Shown here in pieces: positions 7,384 through 15,151 of a stretch of DNA of 24,011 bases; position 1 is the stretch's first letter, and the number at the start of each line of letters is the position of its first letter. This DNA comes from JADHUC01 sp964617665 (GTDB taxonomy: Bacteria; Planctomycetota; Planctomycetia; Pirellulales; Pirellulaceae), in contig CAZUAH010000186.1 of NCBI GenBank assembly GCA_964617665.1, positions 1-24,011 on the forward strand, written 5' to 3'. A program made the translations under genes and the position numbers. The notes under the pieces are model-generated. The model was not told the DNA's origin and made no database searches. It saw only the letters and a program-made list of their open reading frames with translations.

Positions 7384-9759
7384 ATGAATTGGATGACTCG
7401 AAGTGACGCAGCACATTTGGCCGTCGTGGTGCTGCTTGGTCTGTCTCAGCTGGTTGCTACGGAACGGTTGTCCGCTGCGGACGAGGAATCAGCGGACGAA
7501 GGTGCACCTTCAACGACAAGAACGGCTTTCATGCTCAATGCCTCCCAACTTGTGAACGTGCCCGACATCTCCGTCGAGACCGTCGTGGGACATCTGCCGC
7601 CATTGCCGCACACCGTTCCGGCGGTGTACCGCGGCGGCGCAGTAGGCCCGAAGGTTCGCGTCATTTGGCCTTCGCCCGTTGATAATCGTCAAGCCCTTGA
7701 TCCAGGAACGTACACGGTTATCGGAATGGTGCCCGGTACGGATTTCCAGCCCAAGGCCGTCGTGACCGTGAAGGCAGCAACGGCACCGGCGGCGGCTCCA
7801 CGCCGTACGTTGGAGGCATTTCCGCTGGGCCAAGTGGTTCTGGAGCCGGGCAAAAAACAGCAGGCCACGCCGTTCATCAAGAACCGTGACAAGTTCGTCC
7901 TTGCGTTGGCCGAAACTGACCCCGACCGTTTTCTTTACATGTTCCGAGACGCCTTTGGCCAGCAGCAGCCGAAAGATGTCCGACCGTTGGGCGTGTGGGA
8001 CAGCCAGACCACCAAACTGCGCGGCCACGCCAGTGGACACTACTTGTCGGCCAGCGCACAAGCTTATGCCAGCACCACGTACGATGCACAGTTGCAGGCC
8101 AAATTCCTGCAAAAGATGAACTACGTGATCGCAACCCTGTACGACCTGTCGCGAAAATCGGGCAGGCCCGCGCAGGAAGGCGGCGAGTTCAACGAGGATC
8201 CAACGGCTGTTCCCCCGGGGCCGGACAAGACGGGTTATGATTCCGACCTGACCGCGGACGGAATTCGAAACGACTACTGGAATTGGGGCAGAGGTTTCAT
8301 TAGCGCGTATCCGCCGGATCAGTTCATTTTGCTCGAGCAGGGTGCCACGTACGGTGGCGGGAACAACCAGATTTGGGCCCCGTACTATACGCTCCACAAG
8401 ATCCTTGCTGGTTTGCTTGATTGCTACGAGGTCGGCGGCAACGAAAAGGCCCTCGAGATCGCCCAGGGCATGGGCCTTTGGGTTTACGCGAGGCTCAAGG
8501 TCGTTCCGAAAACCACACGCATCGCAATGTGGAATCGTTACATTGCCGGTGAGTACGGAGGCATGAATGAAGTATTAGCCCGGCTGTACAGGATCACGGG
8601 GGACGAGCGGTTTCTGAAATGCGCCGCGCTGTTTGACAACATCGACTTCTTTTTCGGCAACGCCGATTATACCCACGGTCTGGCTCGCAACGTCGACACC
8701 CTGCGCGGCAAGCACGCAAACCAGCATATCCCGCAGATCACAGGGGCATTGGAGACGTACAGGACTACTGGCGATACCCGGTACTATCGCGTGGCAGAGA
8801 ACTTCTGGAACATTTGTACACAGGGCTACATGTACAGCATCGGCGGAGTGGCGGGGGCCAGCAATCCCAACAATTCAGAGTGCTTCACGGCCGAACCGAA
8901 CACTCTATTCGCGAACGGTTTTGCCAAGGGCGGACAAAACGAGACTTGTGCCACCTACAACCTGCTGAAGCTCGGCCGCCAACTCTTCATGTTCGACCCG
9001 AACGGCAAGTACATGGATTACTACGAGCAAGCCTTGTACAACCACATCTTGGCCTCCGTGGCCGAAGACAATCCCGGCAACACCTACCACGTCCCGCTCA
9101 ACCCCGGCGCCCGGAAACACTTTGGCAACGCCAAGATGGACGGGTTTACGTGCTGCAACGGCACTGCATTGGAGAGCAGCACCAAGCTGCAAGACGCGAT
9201 CTATTTCAAGAGCGTGGACAACGATGCGTTGTACGTCAATCTGTACGTGCCCTCCACCGTGACTTGGCCGGAACGCAATGTGACGGTGAAGCAACGAACA
9301 GATTTCCCCTATTCCGACACGACGCGGCTCACCATCGTCGGTGAAGGTGCGTTTACCATCAACGTGCGTGTGCCGAAATGGGCGAAGCGTGGATTCTTTG
9401 TGAAAATCAATGACATGCCGCAGACAGTTGACGCCGCGCCCGGCACCTATCTGAATCTACGCCAAGCCTGGAAAGACAACGACACGATCGAGCTGCGCAT
9501 GCCATTCCGCTTCCACCTGAGCCCAGTCATGGATCAGCCCAACATCGCCAGCATTTTCTACGGCCCCGTTCTGTTGGCTGCGGAAGAGTCCGCCCCGCGA
9601 AAGGAGTGGCGTCCCGTGGCCCTCGACGCCAAGAATCTCGGCAAATCCATCACAGGCGATCCCGCCACCCTGCGATTCAGCATCGACGACGTCACCCTCA
9701 AGCCGTTCTATGAAACATACGGGCACCACTCGGTGTACCTGGACGTGACTTTGGAGTAA
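7384..9759 (+). CDS. Secreted DUF1680 glycosidase (GH127/146-like) with N-terminal Ig-like domain
   Basis: A 791-residue protein related to but clearly distinct from the gene at 4832-7228. A signal peptide covers about residues 1-32. A bacterial Ig-like domain (Big_4 type, about 52-135) contains the LPHTVPAVYRGG and PGTYTVIGMVPGT segments. The catalytic barrel begins near 150, with GHASGHYLSASAQAYAS, APYYTLHKILAGLLD and YGGMNEVLARLYRIT. The zinc/nucleophile signature is intact: E520 and C522 in QNETCATYNLLKLG and C590-C591 in FTCCNGTALESS, matching HypBA1 Glu338, Cys340, Cys417 and Cys418. A longer insert at about 265-310 (YWNWGRGFISAYPPDQF) distinguishes this subfamily. It lacks the C-terminal DUF6805-like domain of its neighbour, so linkage or polymer preference may differ. 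ATG 7384 has AGGA eight bases upstream. A beta-L-arabinofuranosidase is the best guess, with the exact substrate unknown. Confidence 0.9.
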   Translation: MNWMTRSDAAHLAVVVLLGLSQLVATERLSAADEESADEGAPSTTRTAFMLNASQLVNVPDISVETVVGHLPPLPHTVPAVYRGGAVGPKVRVIWPSPVDNRQALDPGTYTVIGMVPGTDFQPKAVVTVKAATAPAAAPRRTLEAFPLGQVVLEPGKKQQATPFIKNRDKFVLALAETDPDRFLYMFRDAFGQQQPKDVRPLGVWDSQTTKLRGHASGHYLSASAQAYASTTYDAQLQAKFLQKMNYVIATLYDLSRKSGRPAQEGGEFNEDPTAVPPGPDKTGYDSDLTADGIRNDYWNWGRGFISAYPPDQFILLEQGATYGGGNNQIWAPYYTLHKILAGLLDCYEVGGNEKALEIAQGMGLWVYARLKVVPKTTRIAMWNRYIAGEYGGMNEVLARLYRITGDERFLKCAALFDNIDFFFGNADYTHGLARNVDTLRGKHANQHIPQITGALETYRTTGDTRYYRVAENFWNICTQGYMYSIGGVAGASNPNNSECFTAEPNTLFANGFAKGGQNETCATYNLLKLGRQLFMFDPNGKYMDYYEQALYNHILASVAEDNPGNTYHVPLNPGARKHFGNAKMDGFTCCNGTALESSTKLQDAIYFKSVDNDALYVNLYVPSTVTWPERNVTVKQRTDFPYSDTTRLTIVGEGAFTINVRVPKWAKRGFFVKINDMPQTVDAAPGTYLNLRQAWKDNDTIELRMPFRFHLSPVMDQPNIASIFYGPVLLAAEESAPRKEWRPVALDAKNLGKSITGDPATLRFSIDDVTLKPFYETYGHHSVYLDVTLE

Positions 9760-9776
9760 GCATGCCCATCGAAAAC

Positions 9777-9819
9777 GAAGGGGTGAGGCTGGGACACGCG
9801 TTGTCCCCGCTGCCCCTTC
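9777..9819 (+). terminator. Two-part hairpin after the second DUF1680 gene, possible terminator
   Basis: An inner perfect stem GGGACA/TGTCCC (9791-9796 with 9802-9807, five-base loop) sits inside an outer perfect stem GAAGGGG/CCCCTTC (9777-9783 with 9813-9819), the two joined by small internal loops. It starts 18 bases after the stop at 9759. There is no clear T-run, so it may be a processing or pausing structure rather than a classical intrinsic terminator. Confidence 0.5.
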
Positions 9820-9929
9820 CTTTGCCATAGAAAGGCCATCTGGCACGTGTATCTAGCATCGAGGACAATGGGCTGCGGAGAAGTACCCGTTGAGTCGTTA
9901 GCCCGAATCGACAGAAAGTGAACCATTTC

Positions 9930-10943
9930 ATGTATCGCCACTTTGATAAACGAATCGTTGCGAGCTGGATTCTTGTTCTTTGTGTGGCGGCGATTCTGCA
10001 AGCTGGTGATCAGGCGAACGTCCAGGAGGATCCGCCTGCCTTCTCGAAGAAGGTCTACACATACAAGACGGTCGATCAGCTCAAGATCCGAGCAGACGTG
10101 TATCGTCACGAGGACACCGTCAAACGGCCAGTCGTCGTCTGGCTTCACGGCGGCGCGCTGATCATGGGAAGTCGCAGCGGCGTGCCCAAGCAACTGCAAG
10201 AGTTGGCTCAGGAGCACGGATTCGTCTTGGTGTCTCAGGATTATCGCCTCGCCCCGGAAACGCAACTGCCGGAAATCATCGAGGATTTGAAAGACGGTCT
10301 GGATTGGGTCCGCGAATCGGGCCCGGAACGGTTTGGCGTTGATCCGTCACGGATGGTCGTCGCTGGCGCCTCGGCCGGTGGCTACTTGGCTCTGATGAGC
10401 GGCGTCGTCATGGATCCGCCACCGTCGGCCATTGTGTCGTATTGGGGTTTCGGCGACGTGGATGGCGACTGGACGACGAAGCCCAGCGAAGCATACCGCA
10501 AGGGGAAGCTGATCGAAAAAGAAGATGCCTGGGCCGGTGTCGGTGGACAGGTCCTGACCAGTACCAACAAGACCAACGGGCGCGGTCGAGCCGTCTTTTT
10601 CCTCTATCTGAAACAGACAGGGCAATGGCTAAACGCGGTCAGCGGATTCGATCCGGAAACGGATCGCGACAAGATCACACCGTTCTGTCCAATTCGCAAT
10701 CTCACGCCTGCCTACCCACCGACTCTGTTTCTGCACGGCACGGCCGACAAAGACGTCCCGGTCGGACAATCCGTGGCAATGGCTCGTGAGTTGAAACGCC
10801 ACGGAGTCGCTCACGAACTGATCACCATCGAAGGTGGCGGGCACAGCCTGTGGGGCGGCGACCGAGTGCTGATCGATCAGGCTTTCCAACGCTCGATGGA
10901 GTACATCCGAGAGCATTTGTCGAAATCGTCGGTCGTGCCCTAA
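9930..10943 (+). CDS. Secreted alpha/beta hydrolase (esterase/lipase, BD-FAE/HSL-like)
   Basis: A 337-residue protein if started at ATG 9930; an in-frame GTG at 9918 would add four residues. Neither start has a strong ribosome binding site. A hydrophobic segment at about residues 9-24 (VASWILVLCVAAILQA) is a signal peptide or anchor. The oxyanion-hole motif is H73-G74-G75, the nucleophile elbow is GASAGG with S148, the acid is D273 in HGTADKDVP, and the base is H305 in GGGHSLWG, a complete Ser-Asp-His triad. An insert after the nucleophile (about 170-235) forms a lid. Relatives in polysaccharide loci are acyl or acetyl esterases that remove ester groups from hemicellulose or pectin. That role fits the flanking arabinofuranosidases, but the substrate cannot be read from sequence. 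It lies 170 bases after the DUF1680 gene and a hairpin, so it may be transcribed separately. Confidence 0.88.
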   Translation: MYRHFDKRIVASWILVLCVAAILQAGDQANVQEDPPAFSKKVYTYKTVDQLKIRADVYRHEDTVKRPVVVWLHGGALIMGSRSGVPKQLQELAQEHGFVLVSQDYRLAPETQLPEIIEDLKDGLDWVRESGPERFGVDPSRMVVAGASAGGYLALMSGVVMDPPPSAIVSYWGFGDVDGDWTTKPSEAYRKGKLIEKEDAWAGVGGQVLTSTNKTNGRGRAVFFLYLKQTGQWLNAVSGFDPETDRDKITPFCPIRNLTPAYPPTLFLHGTADKDVPVGQSVAMARELKRHGVAHELITIEGGGHSLWGGDRVLIDQAFQRSMEYIREHLSKSSVVP

Positions 10944-10948
10944 CCTCC

Positions 10949-11111
10949 ATTGCGCACGGTGTAGGCCGGACCGAGGCCGACCCCTTGCCGGAACAGCGCA
11001 AACCGGCTTTATCGCTTTGACAGCCCGTACGGCAAGTAACGCCATAAAACGAAGCCGAAGTTCCGGCAGTTGCACGGTTTGCTTGGTCCGGCCTACAAAT
11101 TGGTGCGCAAT
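10949..11111. repeat. REP/MITE-like imperfect inverted repeat element
   Basis: The two ends of this 163-base stretch are inverted copies of each other. ATTGCGCAC (10949-10957) pairs with GTGCGCAAT (11103-11111), GTAGGCCGGACC (10961-10972) pairs with GGTCCGGCCTAC (11085-11096), and TGCCGGAAC (10986-10994) pairs with GTTCCGGCA (11060-11068). The loop is about 60 bases and codes for nothing. GTAGGCCGGA-type palindromes are reminiscent of dispersed REP repeats in planctomycetes, but copy number cannot be judged from one window. It sits between convergent genes, right after the esterase stop and directly against the truncated end of the beta-lactamase-like gene. Confidence 0.75.
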
Positions 11112-11116
11112 ACGGG

Positions 11117-11857
11117 CTAACGGATGCCCGATGACGATTCAAAACGTGGTCCCTCATCCACGGCTATTCGCGCTCCGTGGTCGTCGCAGTAGGTATGCTT
11201 GAGTCCAAGTGCGCCGTATAGACGTTCCTCGACGAACTCGCTGTACGATTCACCAGACGTTTTCTCGATGACAACTCCCAGTAGGAAATAGCCGGAATTG
11301 CTGTAGCGATGCTTCGAGCCCGGTTCAAAGTTGAGCGGCAGGTGCTGGAATCGATCAAGCACCTGCTGCTGGGACGCGTCGATTCGCAGCTCCTTTCGAT
11401 ATGCCGGCAAACGAGTGAAGTCTTTCACGCCGGAAGTATGCTGGAGCAGATGCCCAATCGTGATTTCACGTCCCTGCGGCGGATATTCGGGAAGAAATCT
11501 CGTCAGTGGATCGTCCAGGCTGATCTTGCCATCGTCCACCAGCAACAGAATCGCAGCCGCGGTGAATTCCTTTGTGATGGACCCGATACGGTACACAGTG
11601 TCGGCCGTGGCTGGTACGTTCAGCTCGACATTGGCGAGTCCAAACCCTTTCGCATACAGAATCACGTCGCCTTGCGCCAAGCCAATACTCAGCCCCACAA
11701 CTTCTTCCGCCTCAACAGCACGCTGCCCGATTGAGTCAATAAACGCCGCGATGTCAGCCGGTTCGCCTGCACAGAGTATGGTCGGGTAAGTGGTCAACTT
11801 CGTTAGAAAGATGATTGCCAATACAAGTCGTACGAAGCCACTCAGGATCGTTTCCAT
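11117..11857 (-). pseudogene. Serine beta-lactamase-like (class C/D-Ala-D-Ala peptidase family) gene, 3'-truncated
   Basis: From ATG 11857 the frame encodes 246 residues: a signal peptide (about 1-31, ending before AGEPAD) and the first two-thirds of a beta-lactamase/transpeptidase-like fold. The nucleophile motif SxxK is S93-I-T-K96 and the YxN motif is Y185-S186-N187. HTSGVKDF and YFLLGVVIEKTSGESY are typical of the family. The third motif (HxG/KTG) and the last 100-200 residues are missing. The reading frame becomes unrecognisable after about GARIAVDE and stops at 11117-11119, six bases beyond the inverted repeat at 10949-11111. The family usually has 350-450 residues, so this copy is almost certainly inactive. 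It could have been an esterase, peptidase or beta-lactamase. An alternative start at ATG 11884 would add nine residues. Confidence 0.75.
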
Positions 11858-12060
11858 GGAAGAGTTCTCTTGTTCTTCAGGCATTCGGAATTGGACGAAA
11901 CGGAACGGACTCTCGGATGGCATGGCGGTCCGACAGATACACATGTTGTCTTGCTCCGTCGATTTGGCAAAGGGGAGGTCGGTTTTCGGAAGTCCAGAGT
12001 CAGATAGACGGGGCGAATCTGATTGTGGTTCTTCACGAAGGAGAGGAAGGCAATCACCGG

Positions 12061-12078
12061 ACGGCCATTCATGGCCGT
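12061..12078. repeat. Perfect 8-bp palindrome with 2-bp spacer
   Basis: ACGGCCAT at 12061-12068 and ATGGCCGT at 12071-12078 are exact reverse complements around TC. It lies in non-coding sequence between the beta-lactamase remnant and the scaffold gap, and is probably a small REP-like hairpin. Confidence 0.5.
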
Positions 12079-12089
12079 TTTCGCCGCAG

Positions 12090-12338
12090 GCGATAGTAGA
12101 CCCGTCGTTCACGGCGGGGCCAGGATACGACGAACACCGTTCTCTTTCTCGCAGCCCCCAGTGGGCCGCCCAGGCGGGCCCCGGGGGGGGGGGGGCGGGG
12201 GGGGGGGGGGGGGGTTTTGTGNNNNNNNNNNCCCCCCCCGCCCCGCCCCCCCCCCCCCCCCCCCGGGGGGGGCGCCGGGACGGAGGGGTGACGTTCCTTG
12301 TTTGTGAGAACCCGCGCTGAAGCACGGGTCTACTACCG
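12090..12338. repeat. Inverted copies of a GTAGACCCGT-type repeat flanking the scaffold gap
   Basis: The plus strand at 12090-12117 contains TAGTAGACCCGT followed by a GC-rich hairpin-like tail ending CGGCGGGG. The reverse strand at 12310-12338 contains TAGTAGACCCGTGCTTCAG and then CGCGGG. The two copies agree over about 28 bases with a few mismatches and point toward each other across the N-run. Such a repeat pair could itself have caused the assembly break, or the two contig ends could carry copies from different places. Confidence 0.6.
12181..12272. other. Scaffold gap (10 Ns) bordered by artefactual poly-G and poly-C
   Basis: N bases occupy 12222-12231. On the left, 12183-12214 is almost pure G; on the right, 12232-12264 is almost pure C, then 12265-12272 is G. 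Poly-G running into a gap from one side, and its complement poly-C from the other, is what no-signal cycles of two-colour Illumina chemistry produce when read ends are incorporated into contig tips. I treat these 92 bases as not biological, and the true gap size as unknown. Confidence 0.9.
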
Positions 12339-12369
12339 CGTGCGCGGCACAACGGGCGTGAACGACCGT

Positions 12370-12408
12370 ACGTTTTCGCTTCTGCCCGCACCCGGCTCCC
12401 CGGAATTC
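12370..12408 (-). ncRNA. Group II intron domain V-like remnant
   Basis: Read on the minus strand, GAGCCGGGTGCGGG is followed, after a short interruption with a GAAA stretch, by ACGTACGGT and TTC. Bacterial group II intron domain V has the form GAGCCG-x-TGCGG-GAAA-...-ACGTACGGTTC, so both arms of the hairpin are recognisable but the middle is irregular. No intron-encoded reverse transcriptase is present nearby. It could be a decayed intron 3' end or a chance-similar repeat. Confidence 0.3.
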
Positions 12409-12536
12409 CGCAAAGAACTTCATTATTAATGATTTGGACTGCGTTGGCGAGCCTGTCGAAATTCCGAGCAGTTGGGTAATTCTGGTGAAACAACCTCAGA
12501 CCGAGATAGAAGTTCCTTCGCCACCATCGAGAGAAG

Positions 12537-12557
12537 GTGGCCGAAGGCCGGGTGAGA
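12537..12557. repeat. Short dispersed-type repeat with GGCC-GAA-GGCC hairpin
   Basis: On the minus strand this reads CTCACCCGGCCTTCGGCCACC, containing a GGCC/GGCC stem around TTC. It resembles a common intergenic repeat of GC-rich bacteria. There is only one copy here, so the repeat status is from memory rather than seen. Confidence 0.35.
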
Positions 12558-12667
12558 TTGTTCTGATCAAGAAGACACACCAGCATCTTGACAAACTTGG
12601 AGCGGAGGCGTAGCGTCAGCGGTGCGATACGACATCGAAATCGCTTTCAGCCCTTGGTGACGCTGCC

Positions 12668-12881
12668 ATGGCAAAAAAAAACACCTCGTCCCGTCCATGT
12701 ACCGAAGGACGCTCTCAGCAGGATACACATCGGTCACTCCTTTGCGGAATATGACCTCGTACGTGATCACCCTGCGCTTCTGGTTTCCACGCCGGCGATC
12801 ACGGCGGCGTTGTCTGCAAGCCGCACAAAATGCTTCTTCGTGGGACGTCGGGGCACAGGCAAAACTGCAATAACTTTCGCG
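12668..12881 (+). pseudogene. N-terminal fragment of a P-loop ATPase (Sll1717-like), frameshifted and truncated
   Basis: The frame encodes HIGHSFAEYDLVRDHPALLV, then TPAITAALSASRTKCFFV and an intact Walker A motif GRRGTGKT (12843-12866), ending in AITF at about 12878. After that the similarity stops. This order (short acidic N-terminus, CFFVGRRGTGKTAI) matches the start of P-loop ATPases of the Sll1717 type, which usually have 400-600 residues; Walker B and everything beyond are absent. The only sensible start, ATG 12668, is out of frame by one base because of a run of nine A residues at 12673-12681. Eight A residues would give MAKKTPRPVHVPKDALSRI in frame. The fragment lies convergent to the GH51 gene end at 12941, within the degraded island. 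Some relatives occur in defence-type accessory regions, but nothing here demonstrates that role. Confidence 0.6.
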
Positions 12882-12940
12882 CGATCTACGATGATACGGC
12901 TCGCGCTATTAGTTGATCCCATCACGATGAAGAACGCGGC

Positions 12941-15130
12941 TTACGGCTTCGCCGACGGTTGCTTGGGTTGCGGAATTCTGACGAGCGTCAACGAGTGAGG
13001 GGGAAGACGGATGGCGCCTTGTTGGAATGTGAGCTGCGCCTTCTGGGGCACAACGCGGTTTGGGTTCTCGACGTCGTTGTAGGCCTCCGGCGAATCGCCT
13101 GCCAGGATGGTCGCGTCATATCTGCCGTCGAGTAAGGCGTCCTTCATTCTTACCGTGCACGTGACGTCCTCCCCGGGATGGCGGTTCACTAGGGCGATGG
13201 CCCAGTTCTCGCCCGATTCGTCAACGGTGACGGCGGCATCCAACACGGGGATGAAACGCGTGCCATGGACAAGCATCCCCGCCTCCAACTCGCAACGACC
13301 GACTCGACCTTCGAGCTGATTTGCATACATGGCCAGCGTGTGGAACGTTGTTCGCCTGACGATCCCGTCGGGATGAACATAGAGAGGTCCACGGGTATTC
13401 ACGATCGGTGCGATGTTGGCCATGCCCACGTCTTTGCAGTGGCGCAGGCAAGCGTTCAGAAACGACGCACTGAACAGCGCATCGGCCATTGTGTACTGCT
13501 TGGCGATGCTGTTGATATCACGTTTTTCGATCAGTTCGGCGGCAGCCGCATCATTCGGATCGACCGCCTGCTTGCGCGGAAAGCCTGGGTGATGCCAACC
13601 GCGCAGGTTCCATTCGTCGAAGGCAATCTTCACACGGTCCCGACAACCGGCCTCTTCCAGGACGTCGATTACGCCAGCGATCGTCTGCTCGGGACCTTCC
13701 GAGTGCATGATGCAGGACGTGTAATCCGGCATGGAGTTCCGGCCCCAGAAGCCCAGCCAGTATTTATGGATCGCGACGTAGTCCAGGTGTTCACCGGCGG
13801 TTGCCAACAGCGGCAGTGTCCAGTCCCGATTCGGGGTCGCGGCGGCGAACAGTACGAGGTCTGGGTCAGCGGACAACATCAACTCGGCCGACTTGCGCAC
13901 CAGTGGCCCCCACTGCTCGGGCGTCTTGCTGCCGATTTCGTGACCGCCCCAGTTCTCGTTGCCGATGCTCCAGTAGCGGACGTTCAGCGGTTCCGTATGT
14001 CCACCAGCTTTTCGCAGCGCGGCATATTCGCCTTGGGCCGCATTGCAGTACTCGACCCACTGCTTCATCTCCTCGGGCGTTCCGTTTCCGGCGTTGGTGC
14101 AGATGTACGGTTTGCAGCCGACCAGCCGGCACCACTCGACGAACTCGTCGGTACCGAACGTGTTGGGATCGGTCACGCCCCACACGGGATCGGCCACGGG
14201 CTTCCGCGTCTTGCCCACACCGTCCTTCCAGTGATAGCCGCTGGCGAAGCAACCCCCCGGCCAGCGCACCACCGAAAGCTTCAGTTCCTTCATCGCGGCG
14301 ATCACGTCTTTGCGAAAACCGTTTTCGTCCGACAGGGGCGATCCCGGTTCAAATAGTCCGCCGTAGATCTGCCGATGAAAATGTTCGATGAAGCCGCCAA
14401 ACAGCATGGGGCTATACGGAACGGACGGTGCGTCCGTGTCGATCGTAACGATCGCCTCTGTCCGTTCGGAGAGGTCCGTGATCCGCTCCAAAGCGACATC
14501 GTCATACCAAGCCCGCCCAGTCGACTTGCCCCAGCCGCCAAAAAGGCAATTGATTTCCAACCTGGTCGTTTCATCTGTCCGGAAGACCGTTGACACGCGA
14601 GTCCAATCCGACGTTCCCCTTACGCGAGTTGTGCGAACATGTTGCATGTTCTGGATGTTCAGCAAGGCACCGACAGCGCCCTTGACGTCTTCGGTCTTGA
14701 TCCATCCGGAGAGGCGATAGAACGCGTTCGGCTCGACGGTGACTGTCGTCCACCAGGCAGCATCGGTTCCGCGCTCGGAGTCAATCACCACACACTGCTT
14801 GCCGCTTCGCCCCGGCGACGCGACCGTCCAGCGGCCGTCCCCTTCCGCCTGCCAAGCTCGTGGCTTCCAGCAGCGAACGCCATCGGCGTGATTCTCCTCG
14901 AACGACGGGTTGGGCAGCAGATTGTCGGCCGGCGGCGAGTGTTGAGCAAACGCCGTAGGCGAAACGTGAAGTGACAGTGCAAACAACAGCAGTAAACCAC
15001 AGCGTATTCTCAAAGCATGCGCCGAAATGGTGTACGATGGTGCCTCGAGGCCAGCGCAGGAGGCAGTCGGCCATCTGGCTGAGGTGTTGCGGTTACTGCG
15101 ATAACGATCGATCGCGATCTTCTTCGTCAT
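12941..15130 (-). CDS. Secreted GH51 alpha-L-arabinofuranosidase with N-terminal CBM4/9-like domain
   Basis: A 729-residue enzyme that should hydrolyse terminal alpha-L-arabinofuranosyl residues from arabinan, arabinoxylan or arabinogalactan. From ATG 15130 the signal peptide has a long N-region, with its hydrophobic core at about 44-60 (GLLLLFALSLHVSPTAFA). An in-frame TTG at 15013 would give a compact 24-residue signal, so the start is uncertain. A CBM4/9-like sandwich (about 70-220) begins NLLPNPSFEE. The GH51 TIM barrel starts near 240 with SPMLFGGFIEHF, and VVRWPGGCFASGYHWKDGVG is characteristic. The acid/base is E392 in GNENWGG and the nucleophile is E506 in AFDEWNLRGW. A C-terminal beta-domain (alpha-L-AF_C) ends in PHSLTLVRIP. 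All key residues are present. It is divergent from the broken beta-helix gene at 15152, only 21 bases away, so promoters overlap the two 5' ends. Confidence 0.94.
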   Translation of the reverse strand: MTKKIAIDRYRSNRNTSARWPTASCAGLEAPSYTISAHALRIRCGLLLLFALSLHVSPTAFAQHSPPADNLLPNPSFEENHADGVRCWKPRAWQAEGDGRWTVASPGRSGKQCVVIDSERGTDAAWWTTVTVEPNAFYRLSGWIKTEDVKGAVGALLNIQNMQHVRTTRVRGTSDWTRVSTVFRTDETTRLEINCLFGGWGKSTGRAWYDDVALERITDLSERTEAIVTIDTDAPSVPYSPMLFGGFIEHFHRQIYGGLFEPGSPLSDENGFRKDVIAAMKELKLSVVRWPGGCFASGYHWKDGVGKTRKPVADPVWGVTDPNTFGTDEFVEWCRLVGCKPYICTNAGNGTPEEMKQWVEYCNAAQGEYAALRKAGGHTEPLNVRYWSIGNENWGGHEIGSKTPEQWGPLVRKSAELMLSADPDLVLFAAATPNRDWTLPLLATAGEHLDYVAIHKYWLGFWGRNSMPDYTSCIMHSEGPEQTIAGVIDVLEEAGCRDRVKIAFDEWNLRGWHHPGFPRKQAVDPNDAAAAELIEKRDINSIAKQYTMADALFSASFLNACLRHCKDVGMANIAPIVNTRGPLYVHPDGIVRRTTFHTLAMYANQLEGRVGRCELEAGMLVHGTRFIPVLDAAVTVDESGENWAIALVNRHPGEDVTCTVRMKDALLDGRYDATILAGDSPEAYNDVENPNRVVPQKAQLTFQQGAIRLPPHSLTLVRIPQPKQPSAKP

Positions 15131-15151
15131 GGCTTTTCCAGAGGTGGGAAG

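Larger units (their letters stand above)
11858..12667. other. Gene-free accessory stretch with repeats and scaffold gap
   Basis: About 810 bases without a believable gene. It holds a small palindrome (12061-12078), an inverted repeat pair flanking the gap (12090-12117 and 12310-12338), poly-G/poly-C and ten Ns (12181-12272), a group II intron domain V-like piece (12370-12408, minus) and a GGCCGAAGGCC-containing repeat (12537-12557). Open frames running through the poly-G/poly-C tract give only glycine, proline and unknown residues and are artefacts. Confidence 0.6.

Noticed and set aside
11842..12072. Minus-strand frame beginning MNGRPVIAFLSFVKN
   Set aside because: The first 28 residues look plausible but match no family I can name. 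The start lies in the palindrome at 12061-12078 and the rest is unconvincing.
12183..12264. Apparent G-quadruplex-forming tract
   Set aside because: The strand-mirrored pattern around Ns is better explained as two-colour sequencing dark-cycle artefact.
12023..12320. Gly/Pro-rich open frames on both strands across 12181-12272
   Set aside because: They are translations of poly-G/poly-C and Ns at a scaffold gap.
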